Assembly (NCBI GenBank): GCA_002348825.1
Contig: DEBN01000008.1
Location: forward strand, 1-9,268
Reading direction: 5' to 3'
Length of the DNA stretch: 9,268 nucleotides
Source of the DNA: Gammaproteobacteria bacterium UBA2955
GTDB lineage: Bacteria; Pseudomonadota; Gammaproteobacteria; Pseudomonadales; Azotimanducaceae
The notes beneath the pieces were generated by a model that saw only the letters and a list, made by a program, of their open reading frames with translations, searched no databases and was not told where the DNA came from. Shown one piece after another: positions 1 through 6,310 of this stretch (its first letter is position 1; each line of letters starts with the position of its first letter). Both the position numbers and the translations under genes were made by a program.

Positions 1-90
1 CGCTAATGCCCGAACATTAATGCGCCCAGGCTAAGGGCCCGCTTTACAGGCTTGGGATGCATGTCTAATTAGCGGCACTAAGCCGTAACC

Positions 91-118
91 GATATTATTT
101 ATAATTCGAGATAATATC
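91..118. repeat. AT-rich inverted repeat in left flank
   Basis: GATATTAT (91-98) and ATAATATC (111-118) are perfect 8-bp arms around a 12-nt spacer. The repeat lies just beyond the stop of the VOC gene, in the AT-rich stretch from about 90 to 150. The hairpin would be weak because it is all A/T except one G/C pair. A T-rich run follows it on the plus strand, so it could be a weak terminator for a gene arriving from the left, or merely AT-rich spacer. I see no convincing gene in positions 1-150. Confidence 0.35.
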
Positions 119-150
119 TTTAAAATATTGTTTTTGTTATCTTTTTAAAT

Positions 151-768
151 CTAATGCCAAGAGGGAAGCTTAACGGCACCCTTTGGCGTTTGCAGGGTCG
201 CGACGAAACCCATCTCACCAGCCTCTACTTCGACGTCGATACGCAACGCCTGCATTAATGCCCGATATTTTGCTGGCTCCGGAGTCGAGACGACAAACTC
301 AGCCAAGCTGCAACCGGTCGGTGCAGCAGCAGACGGATGCGGCGACTCTTGCCAATCAATAAAAAACGGCCACTGAGGGTGGGCGAGAAACAATAATTGC
401 CACGCCAGTTCTATACCGGCAGGTGTGGTGCGGGCCATATCTACAATGTCGCGGCTCCCGATCCGCAGGGTTGCCGCCTCTTCCCGTACGGCAACAAGAT
501 CCTCAACTGCGACGGCCCACGCACGGATTCCTGGCTGCGCATGTCGCGCCAGCAGTTCGCCGGTGGTTCCTGGCAAATGTTGCTCGGGATCTGGTGCGAT
601 GATCTCGAGATACTGATCCTCTCCGAAGGACAATAATGCGTTGCGGGTACCCATGCCCGGATGTGCGCCCCCCATAACCGGGGCAACACCGGTGAGCTCG
701 AAAATATGCTGCATACCCAGCTCTAAATCCGCTACCGCGTACATAAGATGGTCGAGTTTTGCCATCAC
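151..768 (-). CDS. Glyoxalase-like (VOC fold) domain protein
   Basis: This is a protein of about 205 residues resembling the Glyoxalase_3-type branch of the vicinal oxygen chelate superfamily. The N-terminal half shows the family pattern: LDHLMYAVADLE (His7 is a possible metal ligand), then GGAHPGMGTRNAL around residues 33-45 and YLEIIAPDP around 53-61 (Glu55 is a candidate second ligand). VOC proteins are usually soluble metal enzymes (dioxygenases, isomerases, lyases) or binding proteins; the substrate here cannot be read from sequence. There is no signal peptide or membrane segment, so it is likely cytoplasmic. A GTG at 768 and an ATG at 765 are adjacent. The GAGGA at 777-781 sits 8 nt before the GTG and 11 nt before the ATG, so the GTG is slightly favoured. 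It starts 28 nt after the symporter stop and is probably the last gene of the minus-strand group. The stop is TAG. Confidence 0.85.
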   Translation of the reverse strand: MMAKLDHLMYAVADLELGMQHIFELTGVAPVMGGAHPGMGTRNALLSFGEDQYLEIIAPDPEQHLPGTTGELLARHAQPGIRAWAVAVEDLVAVREEAATLRIGSRDIVDMARTTPAGIELAWQLLFLAHPQWPFFIDWQESPHPSAAAPTGCSLAEFVVSTPEPAKYRALMQALRIDVEVEAGEMGFVATLQTPKGAVKLPSWH

Positions 769-796
769 GTCAGCGTTCCTCTGTGTCGTTTAAACC

Positions 797-2362
797 CTAA
801 TCCTGTGCACCGGAAAACATCACCTGCAAATGCGCTTCAGGCAGGGGCGCTGTGAATTTTGAAACCGTATAAGTAACTATAACGGATACGATTTCGCCCA
901 TGACCGCACACGAGTAAGGGTTTGGGCCTTCGCCGCGCAGCCACGCAACCGCCCCATCCATCCCGACTCCGATAAACCATTGCGGTTCAAGTACTTGCGC
1001 ATGAATGATAATAAAAACTAAGAAGCCGCTGAGCAGACCCGAATAGGCTCCTTTCAGCGTCACACCGGGCCAAAGCGCACCCAAAACCAGCGGCCCCGCA
1101 AAGGCCGCCATCATGCCTCCTACGCCAATCCAAACGACTAAAGAGACGTTTACGTCCATCAGGGACCAAGCCATCGCCGCACAAATGACCAACACCGCAA
1201 CCGTGGACCAGCGGCTGATCGACAGCACTCGACTGTCCAACTCTGATTGGGACAAATTAGGATGAAGTTTCGGCGCGAGGGTACGACGATAGACATCGTT
1301 GGCGATAATTTGCGAGGAGGACACCACCAATCCGTCTGCGGTGCTCATAACCGCAGACAACACCCCAACACCGATCAACGCCGCGAGCCAGGTGGGGAAC
1401 AATTCGATGAACAGCAAAGGCAGGGCTTGATTAGGGTTTGCTCCGTCTGCGTACAACGCATCGCCAAAATAAACGCGCGCCAGCAACCCTCCCAAACCCA
1501 AGAGCCCCAGGGTCAACCCAAATAGCGCCGCGAGTTTGACAAATTGCAAGCGGCTGTTGCCGCTGTCCAGGGCCCATAGCTTATTGCCCAAGTGGGGTAA
1601 CAAGCCAAGCGGCATATGCGCGAAAGCGATCACGAAGATCGACCACCATGAGTGAAATAACGACGTATTCGGATTTATTGGCGCAACCAAAACCGGGTCT
1701 TGTTGCTCAAGATTAGCTACCAAACCGGTAAAACCACCGTCCACACCCCAACCCAGTGCCGTCAAAACGATCACCAGGAGCGCCAATGCGAGCATCATTG
1801 CGCCCTGTACACCATCGGTAAGGATATCTGCGTGGGCACCACCCAACACTACGTAAACCAGCAGCACCAGAGTCGTGATGCCCAGAGCCCAAGAGGAATC
1901 AAGACCGAGCATGATCTCAAACATAACCACGCCAGAGACCAATTGACCGGCTAAGTAGAAAAACAACACTAACGACAGCAGCGACACCATTAGGCGCATA
2001 GCGTCGGATTGATAGCGATCGCCCAGATATTCTGGAATCGAGCGATTACCAAAGCGGTTGCCAGAGGTCGCCACCAACCGCATGGAAATTAAAATGCCAA
2101 CATAAACGCCTATTGGGTAAAGAAAATGCAGCCAGACCGTACTGAATCCCCACTCATAGGACATCGCCGGACTGCCCAGAAAGGTTGCACCACTGGCGGT
2201 TGACGCCGCAAATGCTAACGCTAGGAATACCGGCCCGTAGGCGCCTCGCGCGGTGGCAAAGTCATCGGCGTGTTTTATCTGCCGCTGGGCGTAGATACCG
2301 ATACCGACCATTAAGCCCACATAACCTAACAAGAAAGTCCAAGACCAGGCCGTCAAACTCAT
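797..2362 (-). CDS. Sodium:solute symporter (SSS family) permease
   Basis: This is a 521-residue polytopic inner-membrane protein of normal length for the SSS family (TC 2.A.21, PutP/PanF-like), with about 13 hydrophobic segments. Recognisable family segments are FAASTASGATFLGSPAMSY (residues 51-69, the early helix that lines the substrate and Na+ site) and YVVLGGAHADILTDGVQG (170-187). A third is the helix with SAVMSTADGLVVSSSQ (336-351), whose Ser/Thr residues correspond to the Na2-site region. The family couples Na+ influx to uptake of proline, pantothenate, organic acids, sugars and similar solutes. The substrate cannot be assigned here. The ATG at 2362 has a strong GAGGTGG ribosome site at 2372-2378, 9 nt upstream. 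It lies between the selenoprotein gene (141-nt gap) and the VOC gene (28-nt gap), suggesting co-expression with them. The stop is TAG. Confidence 0.93.
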   Translation of the reverse strand: MSLTAWSWTFLLGYVGLMVGIGIYAQRQIKHADDFATARGAYGPVFLALAFAASTASGATFLGSPAMSYEWGFSTVWLHFLYPIGVYVGILISMRLVATSGNRFGNRSIPEYLGDRYQSDAMRLMVSLLSLVLFFYLAGQLVSGVVMFEIMLGLDSSWALGITTLVLLVYVVLGGAHADILTDGVQGAMMLALALLVIVLTALGWGVDGGFTGLVANLEQQDPVLVAPINPNTSLFHSWWSIFVIAFAHMPLGLLPHLGNKLWALDSGNSRLQFVKLAALFGLTLGLLGLGGLLARVYFGDALYADGANPNQALPLLFIELFPTWLAALIGVGVLSAVMSTADGLVVSSSQIIANDVYRRTLAPKLHPNLSQSELDSRVLSISRWSTVAVLVICAAMAWSLMDVNVSLVVWIGVGGMMAAFAGPLVLGALWPGVTLKGAYSGLLSGFLVFIIIHAQVLEPQWFIGVGMDGAVAWLRGEGPNPYSCAVMGEIVSVIVTYTVSKFTAPLPEAHLQVMFSGAQD

Positions 2363-2446
2363 CGTGTTCTGCCACCTCTTTATTTTTCGTCAATCGACAC
2401 CGCCCCACCCGTTAGCGGCGGATAGGACAATCAACAGCGCCACCTA

Positions 2447-2461
2447 TGCGCTGCAAGCGCA
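2447..2461 (-). repeat. Small GC hairpin between selenoprotein and symporter genes
   Basis: TGCGCT and AGCGCA form a perfect 6-bp stem with a 3-nt loop. A further AGCGC copy at 2436-2440 could compete for the same arm. The hairpin lies in the 141-nt gap between the selenoprotein stop and the symporter start. No T-run follows on the minus strand, so it is not a classic intrinsic terminator. It may be an RNA processing or attenuation structure, or chance. Confidence 0.3.
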
Positions 2462-2503
2462 ATCAGCCCGTCTGCCAACCTATCTGCTTGCCTCAGAGCG
2501 CGC

Positions 2504-3457
2504 CTATCGTTTTTTCGAGCGCGCCGCCTCGGTGTTGTCTCTAATTTGCTGGCCTACTTGTTTAATCTTATCGAACTCAGCGCGACGACGAGCGATTTCC
2601 TCAGCTGACATATACTCGATATTCTGGAATTCAACCTTCCAAGCCACAGATTCCGACCAGCGTTGGGGTGACTGAACCGTAGTCCTTGAGGTCGGTGCAC
2701 ATTCCAACAACTGTAAGGCCAGCTCTAAAGTCGCCGCTTGAGAGTCGCGGTCATTCGGTTTACCCGCAGAATTTCCTAATGGAAAATCACTGAATACAAA
2801 CCGGGGAACCCCACAGTGCTCGACGATATCTTTCGCCGAACCGAGCACTACGGTGGGAATACCGCTCGCTTCTAAGTGCCGCGCGATCAGACTCACGGTC
2901 TGATGACAAACCGGTCAGCTCGGCACCAAAATCGCCAAGTCCACCTCATCTTGCTGCATCATGCGCAAAATATCGACGCAATCCTGCTGCACCGTGGTTG
3001 CCTGGCTGCGATTAGTCGGCGCGCCGTAATAACGCGGTGAGATCTCACCTATGCGACCTTGAGCAGCGGCTTCACGCAGCGCCGGCAGCGGGAAAAACGC
3101 GTTACTGTCTTCAGCCGTCGAATAAACTCGGTCATAGCCTAAATGAGAAATTCCTAAAAATTGATCCCGATCGCTGGGATACCCATAAACCTGATAAAAC
3201 TTAGCCGCCGCGTTATACGGGGCCCTTGGGCCCTGCTCACCGGCGTTGGGTTTGAAGGGTGCTGCGGTTGTTACCAGCCCTATTCGACTCTCGCTGAGCG
3301 ACTTATCCGGCGGACAGAAAGGCACATGGGCATATTGCGCCCAGCGGTAGGGATTGTCGTAACCCAACGCCAGGTAGTAGTCCCGCAGCCGCTGCATGTA
3401 CTGCACGGGAGCATCATGCAGCTCCGCAAACTGAATATCGTCTTGAACTGCAGTCAT
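2504..3457 (-). CDS. GrdB-like selenoprotein (glycine/sarcosine/betaine reductase selenoprotein B family) with in-frame UGA
   Basis: This is a single 317-residue gene read through a TGA at 2915-2917, which encodes Sec181. The residues around it are ILVPS-U-PVCHQTV, a UxxC redox motif (Sec181, Cys184, His185) at the end of a hydrophobic strand. The frame is unchanged on both sides, and the downstream part continues with family-like sequence: LIARHLEASGIPTVVL, then FSDFPLGNSAGKPNDR (222-237). From memory, aerobic proteobacterial members annotated as selenoprotein B family carry this same arrangement. In anaerobes GrdB binds the substrate and acts through its Sec; in aerobes the function is unknown. 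The start is the ATG at 3457, preceded by GGAG at 3464-3467, and begins MTAVQDDIQF. A longer reading from 3553 would overlap the dioxygenase gene and add a Cys-rich leader. A SECIS-like hairpin follows the TGA. The alternatives are a nonsense mutation of a Cys homologue or a sequencing error. SelA, SelB, SelC and SelD genes are not in the window. Confidence 0.87.
2879..2914 (-). promoter_or_regulatory. Bacterial SECIS-like hairpin
   Basis: Immediately after the TGA, the minus-strand RNA can fold as follows. Lower pairs CCG/CGG close the hairpin, followed by a GUU bulge, three pairs that include wobbles, and a C-C mismatch. A perfect 7-bp stem ATCAGAC/GTCTGAT (2898-2904 with 2886-2892) then closes a 5-nt loop CGTGA (2893-2897). 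The loop begins 18 nt after the TGA and has G at its second position. This agrees with the general bacterial SECIS pattern of an upper stem, a small loop with G in its first two positions, and a loop a short distance downstream of UGA. Its role would be to recruit SelB-GTP-Sec-tRNA. The fold was derived by eye. Confidence 0.75.
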
Positions 3458-3463
3458 AGCAAT

Positions 3464-3467
3464 CTCC
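3464..3467 (-). promoter_or_regulatory. Ribosome binding site that sets the selenoprotein start
   Basis: GGAG on the minus strand lies 6 nt before the ATG at 3457. It supports that ATG over the upstream ATG at 3553, which lies inside the dioxygenase gene. Confidence 0.65.
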
Positions 3468-3521
3468 GATTGGCAACATCCACCACAGGGCAGGTCATTG
3501 CATGAAATAGGCGCATCGGCC

Positions 3522-4418
3522 TTATTGCAAAAGTATGGGCGCCTCGCCCTCAATAGTTGCGCGATAACCCCGACGTCTTTCGGGCCAGTAGTCGAACGCG
3601 GCGTGATGTTGCACCACGCGGTTGTCCCAAAACACCACGGTATTCGGCTGCCATCGCACGCGGCATTGAAAGTTCACGGCATAGGCTACTAGATCATAGA
3701 GCATGTTTAACAGTGCGCGGCTTTCGGAACCGCTCAGTTCAACGATTTTCGCGACAAAACCATCATTCACATAGATGGCTTTGTCGCCGGTTAGCGGGTG
3801 CGACCGCACAACCGGGTGTTCAACCGATGGCAGTTCATCCAAACGCTTAGCACCGCTCAGATAAAGATAGTGCCCTCTGGGCTCATGGCGCGCATGTAGG
3901 GTCTGCAAAAAATTCTGCATCGCTGGTGACAAGGATTCAAAAACCTGTCGCATGTCGGCGAATAGCGTGTCGCCACCGGCGTCTGGAACAATATCCATGC
4001 GCAACATCGATAGCCCAGGTGGTTTGACCGCGCTGGAAACGTCCGAATGCCAACCGTTGCCCGCCACGCCTTTGGACTTTTCGTTCGCCTGAATAAGCAA
4101 CAATTCTTCCGGCAGCTTCCCCTTGTTCACCGGTGTGGTGAGAGGAGAACCCAATCGATGAGCAAAATCCGCTTGCTGCTGCGGAGTCATATCTTGATCA
4201 CGCGCAACCACAACGCCGCGCTCCGCCGCCAGTTGCACCAGAGCACCTACTTCCTCGTCATCGAGCGCTAACAGTGGTTTGTCGACACCCAACTCAACGC
4301 CAAACCGCGGTGTGATCGAGTTGTATTGCAGACCCTGGGTCTCTCCGCCCCCAATTTTCTTTCCCGCCAAAGTACTCCCCCATTTGCTGCCTAATGTCAG
4401 ACTATCAAGAGTGCGCAT
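3522..4418 (-). CDS. TauD/TfdA-family Fe(II)/2-oxoglutarate-dependent dioxygenase
   Basis: This 298-residue cytoplasmic enzyme should hydroxylate its substrate using O2 and 2-oxoglutarate. Counting from the ATG at 4418, the metal triad is His124 and Asp126 (in GWHSDVSS) and His271 (in DNRVVQHHA). The 2-oxoglutarate contacts are Thr151 (GGDTLFADM) and Arg286 (RRGYRATI). The spacings (27 residues from first His to Thr, 15 from last His to Arg) equal those in E. coli TauD as I remember it. Family substrates include taurine, 2,4-D and, in relatives, gamma-butyrobetaine; the substrate here is open. The ATG lacks a clear ribosome site. A TTG at 4370 has GGGGGAG at 4375-4381, 4 nt upstream, and would remove a 16-residue leader with little family resemblance, so the true start is uncertain. 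It is the first gene of the minus-strand group, 64 nt ahead of the selenoprotein start. The stop is TAA. Confidence 0.93.
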   Translation of the reverse strand: MRTLDSLTLGSKWGSTLAGKKIGGGETQGLQYNSITPRFGVELGVDKPLLALDDEEVGALVQLAAERGVVVARDQDMTPQQQADFAHRLGSPLTTPVNKGKLPEELLLIQANEKSKGVAGNGWHSDVSSAVKPPGLSMLRMDIVPDAGGDTLFADMRQVFESLSPAMQNFLQTLHARHEPRGHYLYLSGAKRLDELPSVEHPVVRSHPLTGDKAIYVNDGFVAKIVELSGSESRALLNMLYDLVAYAVNFQCRVRWQPNTVVFWDNRVVQHHAAFDYWPERRRGYRATIEGEAPILLQ

Positions 4419-4521
4419 CAATGTTCTAGGACTAAACCGGACGGCCGCAATGCACTAGAAACCACCTTTAATTTGATTTTTCTGTTACCGTCGCCGCTGC
4501 TTAGCCGAACTCGGAGCGCCT
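4419..4521. promoter_or_regulatory. Divergent intergenic region between dioxygenase and BCCT transporter
   Basis: This 103-bp gap should hold the promoters of both divergent groups. It contains an AT-rich tract at about 4468-4487 and an inverted repeat, TTCTAG (4424-4429) with CTAGAA (4455-4460), whose arms are about three helical turns apart. I could not assign convincing -35/-10 pairs on either strand. A shared regulator binding here is inference. If the dioxygenase starts at 4370, the region extends to about 150 bp. Confidence 0.45.
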
Positions 4522-6111
4522 TTGTCTCAAAGCAAGCCTTTTCCTGCCGTCAGCCCTTACTCGCACGGCCATACAATCGGCGACGATAACCGCACCGCAT
4601 TCGGTTTAGATTTTCATCATCCCGTTTTCCTTATAAGCAGTATCACCATACTCGTGTTCATCGCCTTTACCCTCGCACGGCCGGATCTAGCAGCCTCGAT
4701 CTTTGTCACCATGCGCTACTGGCTCACCGAAAATCTCGACTGGTTTTTTATGGCCAGCATGAACGTAACCCTACTTTTTTGCGTTTTAGTTGCGGCATCG
4801 CCCGTGGGTCGCATTCGCATCGGCGGCGCGCATGCGCAGCCCGTGTTCAACCGTCTGAGCTGGGTATGCATGCTGTTCGCTGCCGGAATCGGCATTGGCA
4901 TAATGTTCTACGGGGTGCTGGAACCGATGAATCACGCCATAACACCGCCTTTGAACGAGACCGTCACCGGCGACGCACTGAATCGGCTCGCCATGGCGAC
5001 ATCGGTCTACCACTGGGCGTTTCATCCATGGGCTGTTTATGCGCTCGTCGGTTTGGCACTGGCGTTTTTCTGCTACAACCGCGGCTTGCCGCTGCTGATC
5101 CGATCCACCTGCTACCCTATATTCGGCGAGCGCACCTGGGGCTGGCCAGGGCATATCATCGACATTATCGCGGTGTTCGCGACCCTGTTCGGCCTTGCCA
5201 CCTCGTTGGGGTACGGCGCAGAACAGGCCACCGCCGGCCTGCACTATCTTTTCGACGTTCCAGTGGGCGCTTTCACCAACCTCATTGTCGTCGCCGCGAT
5301 TACCGGTATTGCGCTCATTTCCTTGATCCGCGGTCTGGACGGTGGGATTCGACGCTTGAGCGAATTTAATATGGGATTAGCCTTCGGGTTAGGACTGTTC
5401 GTGCTGCTGGTCGGTCCCACGGTGGAAATTTTGCTTAACCTCCCGGTATACGCTTGGAGCTACGTCGAATATCTGCCGCAACTCAGCTCTTGGGTCGGGC
5501 GCGAAGATGACTACTACATGCACGGTTGGACCACATTCTATTGGGCGTGGTGGATCGCCTTCTCACCCTTTGTCGGTATGTTCATCGCGCGCATCTCTAC
5601 CGGCCGAAGCATCCGCGAATTTATCGTCGTTACCATCCTCGCTCCCTCATTCATTTTTCTCCTGTGGATGACAATTTTTGGCCATACCGCCATGGCCCAG
5701 TACTTTGACCAAGGCATCGTCAGCGTCGCTGACAGCGTCAAAGAGTTTAAAGCGGAGCTAACGCTTTTCGTTTTCTTGCAAGAACTGCCAATGACGACCC
5801 TAACGTCCATAGTCGGCATCGTTCTGGTGCTGATATTTTTTGTTACCTCCATGGACAGCGGCTCCCTGGTTATAGACACAATGACCGCGGGCGGGAAAAC
5901 CGACACACCTCTTGCCCAGCGCGTTTTTTGGTGCGTAACCCTCGGCCTTGTGGGCATTTCTCTGTTGTTGGGTGGCGGGCTTGCGTCACTGCAGGCACTT
6001 GCGCTCGCTACCGCTTTTCCGTTCACAGTGATTCTGCTTATGATGATGTACAGCCTTTACTCAAGCTTACGCTCCGCGCACCTAGAACAGGCCAAAAACA
6101 CAGCGCTATAG
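4522..6111 (+). CDS. BCCT-family (betaine/choline/carnitine) transporter
   Basis: This 529-residue inner-membrane transporter with about 12 helices has normal BCCT length. The glycine-rich TM3 stretch GIGIGIMFYGVLEP (122-135) resembles that of Na+-coupled members such as BetP. TM4 has HWAFHPWAVY (164-173): Trp165, Trp170 and Tyr173 match the spacing of BetP Trp189, Trp194 and Tyr197, the aromatic box that holds trimethylammonium groups. TM8 has FYWAWWIAFSPFVGMFIARIS (339-359), the family signature. Phe347 appears where BetP has a Trp, if my remembered alignment is right. Together these suggest Na+-coupled uptake of a quaternary ammonium compound (betaine, choline, carnitine or a relative). 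The start is TTG at 4522 with GGAG at 4513-4516, 5 nt upstream. I see no long C-terminal osmosensing tail, so a nutritional role is more likely than osmotic stress (inference). It is divergent from the dioxygenase/selenoprotein group. The stop is TAG. Confidence 0.95.
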   Translation: MSQSKPFPAVSPYSHGHTIGDDNRTAFGLDFHHPVFLISSITILVFIAFTLARPDLAASIFVTMRYWLTENLDWFFMASMNVTLLFCVLVAASPVGRIRIGGAHAQPVFNRLSWVCMLFAAGIGIGIMFYGVLEPMNHAITPPLNETVTGDALNRLAMATSVYHWAFHPWAVYALVGLALAFFCYNRGLPLLIRSTCYPIFGERTWGWPGHIIDIIAVFATLFGLATSLGYGAEQATAGLHYLFDVPVGAFTNLIVVAAITGIALISLIRGLDGGIRRLSEFNMGLAFGLGLFVLLVGPTVEILLNLPVYAWSYVEYLPQLSSWVGREDDYYMHGWTTFYWAWWIAFSPFVGMFIARISTGRSIREFIVVTILAPSFIFLLWMTIFGHTAMAQYFDQGIVSVADSVKEFKAELTLFVFLQELPMTTLTSIVGIVLVLIFFVTSMDSGSLVIDTMTAGGKTDTPLAQRVFWCVTLGLVGISLLLGGGLASLQALALATAFPFTVILLMMMYSLYSSLRSAHLEQAKNTAL

Positions 6112-6141
6112 CGACTTTACTACGTCAACTTTTTCGTGAGT

Positions 6142-6174
6142 GGTGATTTTTTATATGGTGATCCAAAAATCACC
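6142..6174. promoter_or_regulatory. Inverted repeat with nested GGTGAT copies between BCCT and TonB receptor genes
   Basis: GGTGATTTTT (6142-6151) and AAAAATCACC (6165-6174) form a perfect 10-bp inverted repeat with a 13-nt spacer. A second GGTGAT at 6157-6162 lies in the spacer and can also pair with ATCACC (6169-6174), giving two mutually exclusive hairpins. It lies 30 nt after the BCCT stop and 136 nt before the receptor start. No T-run follows on the plus strand, so it is not a standard intrinsic terminator for BCCT. It could be an operator for the receptor gene or an attenuator-like switch. Confidence 0.5.
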
Positions 6175-6310
6175 CCATGTGTCGGTGTTTTTGCCGCTCA
6201 TATCATTCAGCAAGACGAAAACTAACTTTTGTTATTCGTGGCAATATACGCGTTTGATGTTTCCGACCTAGGCCTGTATGGTGACCGCTTGCAATTTATG
6301 AGGGTATTTT

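Noticed and set aside
2..34. Possible C-terminal tail of a plus-strand gene ending in TAA at the left edge
   Set aside because: Only ten codons are visible, with nothing to distinguish them from a chance open frame.
2504..2896. Separate 130-residue protein starting at GTG 2896
   Set aside because: The GTG is an internal Val of the selenoprotein (Val188), lies in the SECIS stem-loop region, and the preceding codons are in frame and match the family motif back through the TGA.
2504..3457. Calling the gene a true betaine reductase subunit (grdB)
   Set aside because: Only family resemblance is supported. The partner subunits are absent and the context is oxygen-dependent, so the specific enzyme name is not justified.
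2504..3457. Pseudogene with a nonsense mutation
   Set aside because: Position in a UxxC motif, a SECIS-like hairpin, an intact downstream frame and a normal stop all favour selenocysteine, although resequencing has not been seen.
3458..3553. Cys-rich N-terminal extension of the selenoprotein from the ATG at 3553
   Set aside because: It overlaps the 3' end of the dioxygenase gene by 32 nt. A good ribosome site precedes the ATG at 3457, and the extra residues do not look like the family.
4779..5369. 196-residue plus-strand ORF inside the BCCT gene
   Set aside because: It is a shadow frame: Arg/His-rich composition, no family resemblance, and fully contained in a gene with strong family motifs.
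5538..6026. Antisense ORF opposite the BCCT gene
   Set aside because: It is an open frame mirrored from the real gene, with no ribosome site or recognisable domain.
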